This document shows positions 12,467-26,100 of a stretch of DNA of 64,000 nt, piece by piece. The translations under genes and the position numbers were made by a program. How positions within the stretch are numbered: the first letter of the stretch is position 1; the number at the start of each line of letters is the position of its first letter. The DNA is from Paragonimus westermani (Eukaryota; Platyhelminthes; Trematoda; Plagiorchiida; Troglotrematidae), in assembly GCA_008508345.1 (NCBI GenBank), contig QNGE01000129.1:302116-366115 (forward strand), given 5' to 3'. The notes under the pieces were generated by a model, which saw only the letters and a list, made by a program, of their open reading frames with translations, did not search any database and was not told where the DNA came from.

Positions 12467-12731
12467 CTGCTGTCTTCATCCCGAACAACTCGGGATGGCT
12501 GCAACAAAAATCACATCGTGCAATTTACTGGTAAAATTACGAGGCATGTAGTGACTTAAATTTTTCTTATGACTATTTTTCCTATTCGTAAATTGTATTC
12601 TGTTTAGTGTGAGACCCATTACAAATTGATTCGGTCTACTGCTGCTCGATAGGTTTTACATGTTTGTCGCAGAAATCTTTGCTGTGAACCTGGTACGAAA
12701 TATGGAATGGAATGTGCACGTAATAACTTAC

Positions 12732-12786
12732 ACAGTTCTCACGTGCATTCCCCAGCAGTTTCCAATTATGCGTCACTAACACTTTT
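12732..12786 (-). CDS. candidate internal exon, unrecognised protein
   Basis: A 55-base minus-strand stretch enters in phase 2 and leaves in phase 0 at a GTAAGTTA donor. It encodes KVLVTHNWKLLGNARENC. The acceptor (AGTTAACAACCGACTACCAG) has a plausible branch-point-like TTAAC. It joins in phase with 12816-12865 through an apparent 29-base intron. That length is very short, though flatworm genes do contain introns of a few tens of bases. Phase agreement on both sides raises it above an isolated hit. Confidence 0.28.
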
Positions 12787-12815
12787 CTGGTAGTCGGTTG
12801 TTAACTGTGACTTAC

Positions 12816-12865
12816 GTCTGTCTGGACTCATCCTCTGAGTTCTCTACGAAGCAAACTGTCACGAT
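12816..12865 (-). CDS. candidate internal exon, unrecognised acidic segment
   Basis: A 50-base minus-strand stretch encodes IVTVCFVENSEDESRQ, phase 0 to 2, ending at a GTAAGTCAC donor. The acceptor ends CACCATCGTAG. The open frame is closed upstream by that TAG. The last two bases combine with the first base of the next candidate to give Thr, continuing into KVLVTHNWKLL. No family is recognised. Confidence 0.26.
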
Positions 12866-12869
12866 CTAC

Positions 12870-15800
12870 GATGGTGCATGTCAAACACGCACACTGTTCA
12901 CTACTGTTGCATATGTGACACCTAAACATTCCAGACCAGAAGAAACGCTATAGCACACAAAATTCGTTACGAAAACTAGCCATCTACTTCAGCCTTAGTA
13001 GTACACCGGGATGTGATAAAACGTTGGCATCAGTGGGAACACGTGATAATTAGCCTTGTTTCATTCAGAGAGGCACAGGATATTCGGTATCTGAACACTA
13101 GCTACAAAATAACGAAGACGTATTCCAATAGAGTTTCTGGAATGTGGAACAGTGGTGTAACTATTGAACACTTCTTTGTAACAGATATCAACAACATTTC
13201 ATTGGATGAGGGTTTTGGTAGAAATAAACGCACGGAACGAAGTTCCTATTACGTTGCTGATACTTGACGGCAGAAAATCCAAAAGTCCTTAGGTCACCAT
13301 CGACAATATCAGTAAACCGGAACCATTTGCGTTGTGGGATTATTCTGATGTCGGCGCTTGTCCCGAATTAGTTTGGCGGCAAAGAAAGACGAAACTCCAT
13401 CGCATGATGTTGGTCCCACAGCCAGATCTACGGTGAACTGATGAGTGAATCCAAAAACTTGGTAACTACGAACAATGTGTGTGGAGTATTTCAGTGGTTC
13501 TGTACTGTACGACATGGTCAATTTACTTGTCTATCTCTCGATTTCGAATAGCTCAAAACACGTATATTCTGTGGGATCTTGGACAAAATAGGAAGCAGGA
13601 TGAATCCCAGCACTCAGGTAACTTAAGGCATGCATTGCACTGGACACACTGGCAGTCCAGACAAATAATCTCGACCAGTTGACACCGACCAGTGGCCTCA
13701 AGCCCGATGTTAAGGGGGTCATGTATTTGGCAATTGACTCGTTGCACTTTTATATACGTGTGGACGGTACTTTCTGGCGACTGAGATGGAACATTACTGA
13801 AGGAGTACGAAGTTATACAGTCAGCTTAGGAATAGCCCATAATCATCATCAAGGTCGTCAAACCAATAGCAAAAGAAAGCATAGTGCAAAGTGCTAGCAG
13901 TTCATTTAATATTTTTGCGAACATAAAACACCAGATTGCCTAAAATATGCGGGAAGCTTAGTTGCTGTCAAACGTTAAACCAAAAAACGAGAATTTCATG
14001 TGACTTAGTTATATCAGGAACAACTTCTAATAAATAGGGTGTAAGCATCAGTTTATGGTTGCTCTGAATACAACACTGTTCGTGCGTGAAGATGTGAGTT
14101 TACGGTTGTGACCTCGCCGTTTCACCACCCATTGTGTGCATACGGCATCGTTCGGCATGGCCAAAATAACCACCGCAACGGTCTCTGGTGACATCGCACA
14201 TTGCAGAGATGGAAACTTGTTCCGTCGCTCGTATTCCCAATCCTGTTGACTCAGTATATCCTAGGCATCTTCGTTTACTGTCGTCTCACAGTGCACCTAT
14301 CGTTGCCTTTCAATACCTACTTTTACCTTGCTCTGAATGCTCAAAGTCGAATTCAGCACTAGTGCATAGGGCACCACTCTTAACAGTTATCCTCCACTTT
14401 ATGACTTTTCAGCGAACATACTTTCCTGATCAGCGTGGCACGCTGCATTTTTGCTTATCAGCACAAATTCTGACACGGATGTGCTGGTCTTCATTAGGTC
14501 AAGCAGGGTCCTTAGTCAGCCTTTACAATCAATGTTGTTGTATGCTCCTCTCCTCGCCGTACTGATTGTTATTAAGCCTGACATCACAGTTTCAATCAAA
14601 TTAAGATCATAGCCCTGGCAATTTGTTTCATTAATGCTTGCCTTCGTTCTTTTACTGAACGTCCAACTGACCTCGTAGAGAACAAGTTGAAGTTCTCACC
14701 AGTAATCCAGTAAATAGTATTCGAATTTGCACAACACTCCATCAGTCAGTCTACCACCACCCTGAAGCTCACTCCTACTGGATGTGAAATTCACAGACAT
14801 ACATAACCACTCGCAACCCTTTACCGGTTAAAGGAACCAACAATGCTCACGGTTTGAAGATTTAGCAGGAACAGGATCGGATGTCATGTGCCGAAGTCAT
14901 TGGCAAGTCATTGACACCCCTAAAATAACACGTACCGCTTCCTCGGCCAAACTAACTAATTCGAAATGCGCCAATTAAGGTTAGCTATCCCTCTGGGCAA
15001 GTCGAGCTATTCGTGTACCTGCCATCACGGCGAAGATTCTGGCATTTAAACTCTAATGCATCAGAGTGAACTGCTTTCGTATATAACGGAAAATCGTGTA
15101 CCGTAAAAGAAACAGGTAAGTAAGTAAGTAAGTGTGATTTGCTTACATTTTTTGTGAGACGAAACACAACTTGAATGATCCAAGTCAGTTCGAGCGATTC
15201 TGTTTCCTCACGTAGTTAACTGACGCCAGAATTTCTATGACGCTTAACAGTTACCAGTTGTTGGTGATTTGTGTGGTGGACTGTGTGTAAATATGTACAG
15301 CTATTGCTGACAAAATATATGAGAAATCATTTTTTTTCTTCCTGCCTGTGTCCTTGAGTTTCTGAACTGGTTTCAGGACCATCTACACAGTAAATCGGCA
15401 GTGTACTCATTTCGGCATTATACTTTGGTCTATTTAATAAACCCTTCACTAAAGTTTGTAGGAATCCGAAAGGAACCACAGGATTAAATTAGACTCATCG
15501 CAGGTTTTGACAATACGTATATTTGCACTGGACCAAAGTAACTTACTTGGCAACATGTAATATCATCATCGCAGATAGGGAATGAGCAACAATCGATTGT
15601 GGTATATCCAGCCTGAACAAGTACCTTTCAGAAGCTATCTGGTAATCCCATCAATGTTTCGACAACTCTAGTGAGTACAGATCGTCTGACTCATCCATCA
15701 TATATCCAGGTCTAATTCAGGCCTCAATATCACCAGAAAAATATCCAAATTCTGTATCGCCTAAAAATACACATTTAACTGATGAAAATGTGTTTTTAAT

Positions 15801-17838
15801 AAACATGCCGTCCAAAATGTCCAATAAGTTCAAAAGTACAACCGGAACCCCTCTAAGACAACTATTGAAAGTTGTCGAGTTTCCTTGAAATTGTGATACT
15901 AATCCAGTATATCTGGATCTCAAACCTTTCCTTCAATTCACTGGCTGTAAACAGTTATATCAAATAGATTTAGGCTATTACATTACCAGACAGTGCCAGC
16001 AATATGTTAAACAGAACGTAGCTGTGCGAATAAATGAATGGAACTGAGAACACAGTAACAATAGGCTCTGGTAAAACCAATTATTGTAGATGAATTATCC
16101 TCCCGATTGTTAGAAATGACGAGTTTTCTTATTTCCAGTTCATATCCAACTGATCTATTGCCAATAAAACTCTCTTACATGCTGTTGCCTAACCGGCATC
16201 TTTCAGGCTAACCAGCTGAGACGACGAGAGCAAACAACCTCACTATCGGACACGTTGGTATGTTGTGTTCAGCTCCCATAGTTTTCATCGACCGGTGTTC
16301 GTTTCACCTTCACAGCCCGTATCATGTTCTGATCAAACAAAGTGGCATGATTTTTTTGAATTTTTTCACGGAGGCTGCAGAATCTTCGAGCTGCCACATG
16401 GACTCTAGACAATTTGGAAATTCTTTTCAACATCCAACTGCTAAATACTCCAAACACATGGAGACTTAAATATAAGTTTTCGCTTCAGACTGTCTTAGAT
16501 CATAGAAACCATATTGAAAAATTTATCCACGGCTTTTCATCATAAGGCGAACAGTGGTGAAAGCCATCAACACCTGATCCACTTAATTTAATTAAAGATA
16601 ACGGCTAGGTGGAAAATCGTTCAAGATACTTTTCAAAATTGTACACCATTATGTGACCTCAAACAAGCGAGTTAAAAAATCCACGTTTCAAAACGTTAAA
16701 GTTGTACAAACCTACAGTTCCTCTATTGAAAAGTTCTTCAAATCGATTACATTGACTACTACCAAAGTTTAACTCGTACGACCACCTCATGAAAGTCGTG
16801 CACTAAGAGAACAGTCTATCCGTCTCTCTGATATCACTTACCTTCATTTTACCTGTTTTTCTTCATGAGGAAAGAAAGACACGAGGACGAGCTTTTTAGA
16901 CATGAATTGATAACTAGCAGAATATTGAAAGCTTCGTCATGTTGAGAACCCTGGTTTGAATGAACATTGAAATTCTTCTTGGATTGTCTTCTTATTCTGC
17001 ATATTTATTTTCACCGCCTGTCCATAGCAAGCAAAACCCTTTAACACAGCACGTGACAAGTTAGTCCTCATTCACAAATGTGTTCATGGTGCCAAAATGC
17101 TTGATAGGAACTCCGTTTTGTTGATAGGTTTCTGCTGTTAATCTTTTCAGCCTCTTCCAGTAACCAAATACATGCGAATTCTGTTGTTGATTTATGGCCT
17201 ATAGTTTGATCACACTGACAAAAACACTGATGTACATTATGTCCGCGTCGTTAGACTATTAGCCAGGTTAGGCATTAGACAAGGGGTGACTGTGGGTCTC
17301 AGAGATACCGTTGAACTACACCATGTTTTTGCTAACTAGTCATTAAGTGGTTAGCATGTGAGCCCCTACTTGCATCAAAAAGGTATGGGGCTTTGACCGT
17401 TGAATTTTGACTCAGGAGAAAACAAAATTATGAAATATAGTCAGTCGAGCAGGTTAGTGTGTTCCTTTGTATGTGCACATTTACATAGTTCAGGGTTATC
17501 TAATGAAATCAGCGTCAAGTGCCGTCCTAGGAGTAAATATCCACCTTTTAAACATCCAACTCTTCAGGTGAAACTTCACTGAAATCTCACCTCTTTAACT
17601 GTAGTGCCAAGACTGTCTGTCCAAAGGTTAAAACTAACCGCAAAACTTGTTGAATGATCAGAAACACGATAATAAGAAGCATCGGAAGGTGTACATTTAG
17701 ATTCGTCAGGGGATCTCATGAAACCGGAATGCACATCGGAATAACCATCGGGTGTAGACATTTTGAGCATGTGGTTACTGTCTTTTCGTCAGTTGTTGCG
17801 ATTTAATTACACTGACACTAACCGAATAAAAACTTCAG
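12870..17838. other. no firm gene
   Basis: No exon is convincing here. Short plus-strand stretches at 14052-14093 (FMVALNTTLFVRED before GTGAGT) and 15632-15670 (KLSGNPINVSTTL between CTTTCAG and GTGAGT) have good edges but are too short to call. A 125-codon plus-strand frame at 14188-14565 has no recognisable domain. Five opposed frames at 13309-13747 and two at 16260-16469 largely mirror one another. Confidence 0.5.
15116..15134. repeat. (GTAA)n microsatellite
   Basis: Four perfect tandem GTAA units plus a partial one. Each unit mimics a splice donor core, so donor predictions here should be ignored. Confidence 0.9.
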
Positions 17839-17916
17839 TGATTACGAGGGTGGTCTTTATTGCCGAACAGTGTGGATCACATCATGAAAAACTCTGCAGT
17901 CTATTGTTCAATACAG
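17839..17916 (+). CDS. candidate internal exon, unrecognised protein
   Basis: A plus-strand 78-base stretch ends in the textbook donor CAG|GTAAGT. It encodes ITRVVFIAEQCGSHHEKLCS and LLFNT, phase 1 to phase 1, so it is a whole number of codons. The acceptor (ACACTAACCGAATAAAAACTTCAG) has an ACTAAC-like branch site but a weak pyrimidine tract. The surrounding 68-codon frame begins only at an upstream ATG. The product is not recognised, and no adjacent plus-strand exon in the right phase was found. Confidence 0.22.
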
Positions 17917-17969
17917 GTAAGTTACTGGACGCCTGGAGATATTTACTCACAAAATATGTGCTAACCTGA

Positions 17970-18912
17970 CAACGTATCTTGGCAGAGCTTTTCCCAATCA
18001 TAGACGGAACTCTTGTTAGTTTTTGTATATATAACTTACAACACAAATTTTCATTTTGAAAACTTAAACTTGTGGTGAGCTGATATAAACTGAAGAGGGT
18101 AGGAAGAACCAGAAAATATTCCCCCAGAAATTATTACTTAAGCAGTCTAGTGCACGGAAGTGGAAAGTTTTGTCCAGTTTGCACCGGAAACGCATTTGAA
18201 TTTTCTGAGTGTATCACTTTTCTTAAAAGGTACTGGTTAGAGATCGATATACGGAACACACGCAAATTTTGTAACCACTAATGGCCACTTCACTTATACC
18301 TGACCCATTGTGTGAATTCACTCCCATTAAAGATTTTTCATTATGTGAATTATATAACATAGGCAAACCGAAATGCACTTCATGATGTGAATTATTTCAC
18401 AGATGCCTTGTAGAGTCATGTGGTTAATTTCTTTTTTCTCTCCGTAGATTTATGTGAGTAACTTTTATCTATAAAATAGCACCAACGTAACCAACCTGGT
18501 GATCGGAATTTTGGGTCAGGAAAGAACGAAGATTAAAGCGGCTTCATGGGTGAAACAGCTATGCTATGTTTGAAAAAATGAGTACACTAAAATCATTTAG
18601 CCACTCATTATGTATGTGTTGAACGCTACATGGACCATCTATGTTAGCTTCATGATAGATGTTGTTCAGACTAATTCTCAGTAAAATGTAAATAAGACAC
18701 GGATAGTGTTTTTTCGTTGAATGTTGTCATGTTGCAGATTGAAATGAATGAAGTCGTTGGTAACTTGTGTTCATACGCAACAACATGTTAATTATGTGTT
18801 TCGGGTCATCGATCAACCCATCCACCAGGTATCCTGCGTGTGAACTTTAGAATACGAGAGGCAGACCTACATATGTTGGTTTCCTTTAACATAATATCCA
18901 AGGCCTGCTTAC
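17970..18912. other. no gene seen
   Basis: A+T-rich sequence with stops in every frame. I see no repeat unit or RNA gene. Confidence 0.6.
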
Positions 18913-19004
18913 AGGAATGACTGCCTAACCTGAACTTCCTGCCCATTGGGATCAAACGTGAGAAGCATACGAAATCGAGCTGGCGCTAGGCAGGAAGGTG
19001 GAAC
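18913..19004 (-). CDS. candidate internal exon, unrecognised protein
   Basis: A 92-base minus-strand stretch within an 83-codon frame encodes VPPSCLAPARFRMLLTFDPN then GQEVQVRQSF, phase 0 to 2. The acceptor (GACTTTGTTTCTCACTTAATGCAG) is among the best in the window and the donor is GTAAGCAGG. An alternative donor 17 bases earlier (GTTAGG) is weaker. The peptide has a mixed, folded-protein composition. No family is recognised. It lies on the same strand as the candidates in the first 13 kb, but the phase does not join directly to 12816-12865. Confidence 0.33.
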
Positions 19005-19009
19005 CTGCA

Positions 19010-22000
19010 TTAAGTGAGAAACAAAGTCAGGGATTTCATCTACCGGGATGGAACGTTCAACACAGAAGGAAATCGAACGTTTAGAAAACGCAGAGATCAT
19101 TCCCATAAATTTGAGAAAATGAGTAACTAAACAGACGATTGAGAACAAACGCATATACACGCTCAGTTTTGTATGGTAATTAGTTGACTTTCGGCTCAGG
19201 TTGTTGAGTGGTCAGCTAAAAACCATGCAAGTCAAACGTAGACGAGCAGGAATACCCAAAAACAACGAGGCTAAAGTTGGGGTGTTCAAACTTTTAAAGT
19301 CATTTCCAGTAAAACTTCAATGGCATGATATGACTTGGCAGACCGCCCTCAAGCTACTGGACAGCACTTTCCGACCTTGCAGTATGGAACTACTGAGATT
19401 CTCGTCGTCTACACTGACAATCAGTATGGTCACACTGCAACTTCTCGTAAACGGCAGTAACCACGTTGAACACTGAATTGGGTGGTAGACTTTGCGTCAG
19501 CAGGCGAATTGTAAGTTTTGGTCGAAGTGACTGGAAAACCGGAGGGATTATCATGCGAAAAACCTATGACTCCTGACATATTTGTTGGCTGACAGCAATA
19601 ATGTTCATTTACTCATTCCACTTTGTGCAGGTAGTTGAAAATCTACACGAGTGGTCGAGCTTCAAGTGATTATAAGAACATCCTTAGTGGATTGCTCGAG
19701 TCTGCCATCATCGGATCAATATCAGATGCTTTTCCTTGCCATGCTCATTTCATCTGATGGTCAATCGGAGTATAAGTCAAGCTACACAGGAACAGAACGT
19801 ATGGATACACAGTACGTCTGCGTTCTTCCCACATAAGTCTTATCAGAATGGTAGCACGCTGATGAAGTGAAAATATATTCAGACACCTGAAAGATCAGTG
19901 TCGTAACAGCGCTGCGCAGCCCGAAGATATGCGGTGCACCCTATGAAGACTTACTGTGTGAAGTGACAACTTCAACGTGAATAGCGCACACTTTACAACA
20001 AACTGCGTTGAGCAGTGTCCTTTGCGTAGTCAGTATCGATCGACACATTTCCTCTCAAAAACTTCATCTTGTAATTCTGTGAACTTCTGAATGCTTACTG
20101 GAAAACATCGTGAATGACGTAGTTGAGCAGGGAAGTAAAGTTTCATCTTCTCTGGTTAAAACCGTGTGGCTCCATGCAATGGAAAATTGCGTGAATTGTA
20201 ACGAATGCATCCGCCATACCCGGGCTTCTTTAACCGTAAAATGACGCTAGGCGGACTAGGTTCCCAGCCACCCGTTGTTCTTCTCGGCTTTACGGCATTA
20301 ACCAGAAGTGAGAGCTGTCACACTGTGATACAAACTAAGCTGTTAGATGGATTTCGTGACCGGTCCTAACTTTTCGGTATCCAGCCTGTCAGCATGAGGA
20401 CAGCCACCCAGTCAATAACGAATATACTCCCGAATGCCTAAATTGGTTTGATAGAGCTTCTGCGTCGGAAACCATAGACGGGAAATAACTGTTCCTTAAC
20501 CTATCCCAAATAAGATGAGGGTTTTGTGGGCAAAGGAAATGAGAAGTAGAGTAGGAAGGCAAGCCATGGTTGATAAAAAACAAGAGGCCTGCGCTTAAAT
20601 CCACTTTCTGCAGCGGGCTACTTTGTTAGCAGTTTTTAATATAAATTAACATATATACACGTAGCAAAGTGTCCGTTCATTTTGTGTATGCCGAAAACGT
20701 ACACCGTGTATACGTTACAAAAATAAATTTGAAAAAGGCAACCGCCCAGTTTTCAAGCTTCCATATGTGGTATTTTATGAGAATGCTCGGTTTGCAATAT
20801 TACGTTAAATTTTAATCTGTTTATCACAAGCTACAGTCATATGACGCGAACAACTAAGCACCTCCTATAACGAGCTACCACATAAATGTAAGATTTTATG
20901 AAACAGCAAAGATTTTGCCAGGTGATACTTCATCAGTTTAAAACCAGACGTGGAATTAAATGGGACAGCATGTTTTCGGACCAAAAGAAAACGAACTGTT
21001 AGTCTGCAAAATAGTGTTACGGGACGTACTTTGGTCTAAAACAGCATGGAAATACATTTATTAATAAATACGAATAACACCAACTAATCTCCTGGAAAGT
21101 ATCATTGAATAATAGAGGAGACAACATGACGAAGCGGGTTTGCAGTTTATTATCACACCATTACGGTTATATATTTCAAATAAGTGGTGTGACAAATCAT
21201 CATTTTGTAAAGGATACGAGGTTCGGCTGGATCAAAACTGGGAACATTAACTGCATGCAGAAAAGTGGCAATTACTCCACAAGATGGACCATGAAACTGT
21301 TCCACAAGCCTAAAATTTCACATCAGTAATGCATTATCAAAACAAGTCTGGCGAAGTAAACCATGTACATTGTACGAAGCAGACGATTTTTGATCCGTCA
21401 AATTTTGCGATTTCCATATTGGTGGGCAATAGGAATTGAGTTCCCGTTTGTAACTGAAGGTGATTATGTCTGATTCTTACTCAACTTATGTTTGTCTGAT
21501 GATTCCAAACAAAGTGAAGCCGGTCGCATGGTGTCTATCCAAAAATCAGCATAACTAACTGGCATCCTTTCAAAATTCAATTCCAAATCAGCTTTAGTCA
21601 GTGCAAACTTTCAACTTGAGATGGGCTACGTTCGTTAGTATCAACCGTGTGTGTCCAGTTTACCTTATTTTCAAGAGAGAAAATTAGCACCTGACACTAA
21701 TCATTACCGACAGTCCTAATTACGGTAAAACATTTGAATCCAAATGACAGACAAGCTTTGACCAGGTGATATACCATCTGGCCAGTCCGAGTTTGAGACA
21801 TGAATAAGCTTGACGTGCAGGCAGTTAACTAGATCAAGTAGTGAGATAGCAATCGTTTCTACGTTGACTGAAATCAGCCATCAAATCGGCCTAAGATGGT
21901 TAGTAGCAACTCTGTTGACAAACAAGATATTTTGCTTGAGGTCACCTTGATGACCGATGTCAACCACGTAGATTACCATAGATTTTGCGTGATTTCGACA

Positions 22001-23169
22001 AATTAACATGTACATTACTCCGGTTCGATGAGGGCCTATTTTCAATCGACTTCTATTATCCACACTTTACCGCGTTAAAACTTTAGTGGATGACTGATAG
22101 AGTGGAATTACTCCCAATTGTGTATCCACCGAATATCCTTAGGGTTGTTTGTCACAGTTACCCTTGCTGCCGTCGTACAGAATTTGTCACCAGTTTCAGT
22201 GGCCCAAGCATATGATGTCTTCTCATGCTTCATTGCGCAAGCTATTGTGCGTAATCTACACAATCTTGTTGAAGAACTTGTTCGGCATATCGTCTGGAGA
22301 AAAAAACAATTGTAATTAAGCCTTCTGCCTACATGGTGACTGACAACATGATCAGCTATCATTTTCACTTCGTGTCGGTTGCAAGCAATCAGCTGCAACT
22401 TATCCCCTACGAGTGTAGTGCGCCGTCTTTATCTGCGACTTGTTTGTTTTCGGAGGCTATCATTAACGTCCCAACGACTTTTATCAGTCTTATATTGGTT
22501 GGCTGATTTTATATCTATTCCTCACTTAACTGGCTTAATTCCTTGTTAGTACTATTTAACAACAGAAAGACGCTACGAACTGCTGGTTTTCAAAATTGTG
22601 CATAATTCAAACTCAACCACAAACATTTCAGAACAGCATGTGGACAACCGGTAATTTGGTTTATTGGTAAATGTTCACTTTTGGCACACAAGCTTATGCA
22701 CTCATATTCCCAAGACAAATCATTGGGTACTCACAAGGTATTCTAAAACAATGGGTATTCATTTGGTCCCAAAAGCAGTCCGAGTAACACCAGAATCAAA
22801 CTCTGATCTGTTAGAAGACAAACGAAGCCATTTAACCGAGATAGTTAATGTGACGTGAAACCCTTACAGGCTACTTACGCCCACCTGCTGCACGCAAACA
22901 ACTTTATTAAGTCTGGAGAATAGAGATTAAACAAATCCACTATGCTATTTTTGATATGACGTAAAACTTACACCCATAAGACCGAATGTATCAGGTTTGA
23001 TTGAATCGATTTGTATATTCTGAACAACCTTCATCGGTTGTCAAGGAACGCAGTGTACACAGAAGGGGGCCTTCGAGTTTTGTAGCATAGTTTATAAATA
23101 GATGCATCCGAATACAATAACCACGAGGACGTGCTTGTTTGCCTCACCGCGTGTGACACCATCTGCACT
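19010..23169. other. no gene seen
   Basis: Open frames of 60-96 codons occur on both strands (19201, 19651, 20389, 21105, 21881, 22108 and 22118) at a density expected by chance. The 65-codon plus-strand frame at 22118 is hydrophobic and Val-rich, but mirrors a minus frame and has no splice support. Confidence 0.55.
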
Positions 23170-23190
23170 GGGTTGCACAGTGTGCAACCC
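23170..23190. repeat. perfect 9-bp inverted repeat with 3-base loop
   Basis: GGGTTGCAC, AGT, GTGCAACCC forms a perfect nine-pair hairpin. The string GGGTTGCACAG recurs at about 23294. There is no run of T after it and no gene beside it, so a role is not evident. Confidence 0.8.
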
Positions 23191-26100
23191 GACAGTACAG
23201 TTTCGCGCTGGTGGTGAATAGAAACATTAAGCGGTATTTATCGACTAATACATGGTGTTGATCAGACAACTTCCACAGAACTGTTGATCGATATGGGTTG
23301 CACAGCACAGAAGTTGTACTCAGACAGTCACACACCAAGTACGGTGAGCTTCTCGTAAGATATTTTGACCATTTACATATGGAAAGTTAGCTTCTGGGTA
23401 GTAGAGAGACAATCTACCTTGTCAGGCAAATTTGGAGGCCGGCTTTGCCTATTTACTTTGCTAACGGTAGGAAATATGGAACGATAACCTGTGCTGAGTA
23501 CTTTTCACTAATCCTGAATAGTCACGGTTGAAGGTGACAGGTGCGTTACTCAGCAGCTGACTAGGAGTTACTGTGTATGAACCCGAGTGAAAACATGAAT
23601 GTTAATAATTTTTTATTATAATTGTGAAATTGCGAAGACAACCACCTGTAGGTTATACAGTGTGTTATTAATTCACTTAGAATCTAACTACGACTGTAAT
23701 TTTCATGTCGAATGAGTTTACAAATTACTAATTTACACAAAATATTGCAATTCTCGATTACATGTCTAAGTCGTATGAACTGTTGGCACAACTGACAAAT
23801 TACAACTTGAAAAACCCGACGTATTCACATACTTTCTCGCAATTATTCGGCGTTGGTTAAGGCATTCACCAGCAAGCCATATGTTTAGGATAGCGGAATT
23901 CCTGGTCGAGCCGGTTACACAATCCAAAGAAAACATCGAACTAACTCCCTGGATAAACAAGATCACTTGCAACAGGTTGTTTTGTAGTCATCAGGAACTA
24001 TACGCACTATGAGTAACCTATTTTTTGTATACCTCGGGAGCACACTGGTGGCTTTTTAAAGAGAGCTTAATCGGTCTTCACTTTCACTGGTTGGTACTCA
24101 GGAGGTTTAAGCCAGAAATGTGTATATTGTTGAAAAGCTAATGAAGTAAGCTATAACATTGACCGCAATAAAATTATAAAAGTTTTTTACATTATTCTTC
24201 CTTAATAAAGCGGTTGGTAATTACGCCAGCCTAATTTTTTAGATATATATAATGCATCTCGTAAGCAAACAAGTTACAACAATATCCAACATATATTCTA
24301 ATTCGGCCTACGACTTTCTGGTTGTGGAGTAATTTTCAACAGGATCGTACTGTTACAAACCTCGACATATTTGAATATTTTCTAGATAAGTAGGATCTGG
24401 GGGATTTCAAAGGATTCAGCACTTCACTGCATTTTAGCCAATCCATCACAGTTAATGCACAATGCAGAAGCGTTATTTTGTAACGTTTGGGAAAGTCGTT
24501 GTTGCGTCAGAATGACCGTCGTTGGCACACGCACCATAATACAGAGTACTGTAAAGTTCCCTGAGTCATTTGTGAAAGAATTTGCGGCCGTCATCTAGTA
24601 TAGCCGGTTCATTTAAACATTTAATCGTGAATGTATCACTGTCAGTTACAGTCTTCTTATCATCTATCATAACACATCATCTTTTCTCCATGATCACGTC
24701 GGCAACGCTTCCACCGGTTATTTTCCCATCCGTCACCAAGAATTTCAGGGATTTTCTCTCATTGTGCCAAAACACATAAGTTGTTCAGTTTATATTACGC
24801 AGGAGTTGGTTCCGACTTAGTAACTTTTAAAATTCCACTCTGCGGAGGCCGAACTCGCGGAATTAGTCTAACATAATTCGAATAAGTCTCTTCGAAATTC
24901 ATAGTACAACCGTGGATCACCGTGGGAATATGTGCTTACCAAACAACTGCCGGTGAAATCTACATTCATTCCACAATTATTACAATATGAAAGCCCAAGT
25001 TTGAATCCTTTAATCAAGCAATTCCAGTGATTAAATTGAATGACTAGCAGGCTTTGTGTACTGAATGGAAAGTCGGTGTGTTAATCCATCTAATGGTAAA
25101 GCCTTCTCAACCAATTATGGTAAGAAGTTTCGGGTTGGCTGCCCATCAGAGCTGACTAGACTATCTCCAAAGCAAGGTGAATTGTTCTTCGGTGTAACCT
25201 GGACTAACTGTTTCCGCTGAGGATATAGTAGGGTAAAATTAACTCATTTCCAAGTACGACTGCAACTGACAAATTGTTATCCATTTTCTGCCCATTTCTG
25301 AAGCTTACCAATAGCGACAAGGTTGCTCGTAAAATTTCGACGACAAATTTCGACGTTAACTTTATTGGAAGTTTTAAGAACCGAAATTTCAACAATTTTT
25401 TAAGCATAGTTTCAAGCACCAAAGTATGATATTTGGGCTGTAAAATACTTTAAAAGCAAAAGATGAAACCACTTCAATAAAAAGCTTAGGAGCCTAAATC
25501 AAGAGCAGCTACGCCTCAAAATTAACGTTACCAGTAAGTCGGAGTACCGCACCTCTGATTTGTAGTACCGAACAAATCAGTTTGTCCAAAACCCATTGAT
25601 GCAAGTACGTCCATATAAGACGGACTGGTATTACAATAAACCCAGTATTAAGAAATAGATCAAGACAACGAAAATTCTCCTATCACAAATAGCCTCCTCC
25701 TGTGGAGTTTGCCACACTGTAAGGAATTGGGACAAAACTGATATTAAAACAGACAGACCAATCACTTGCTGAACACTTTATGGCTAATTTCATCTAAGTA
25801 AGTGGTTTTCCGGCCAAAGACGACCAATAATTTGTTGTTTACTGAGCACTTATTTTATCGTCATCTCGTAGCAATTGAACATAGTTGCGTCGAGTGATCT
25901 CAGATTTTTACTGTGGCGGTTTTCGTGGGATGATATGTGCAGTTGTATTGACGTGTAAATTTTTGCGTGTTATACTCGTTGAATTCACTGTAAGAGCACA
26001 AATGCTGGATGGTTTCGTAGAGGCACTCTCCTAATTACAACATGGCATGGAGTGACCAACTATAAACAGGAAGTCTGAGGACATGAAGCAAACTTGGTAC

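Noticed and set aside
14188..14565. 125-codon plus-strand frame
   Set aside because: No splice boundaries, no domain, and length within chance expectation at this base composition.
15110..15140. Several GTAAGT donor-like sites
   Set aside because: They are units of a GTAA microsatellite.
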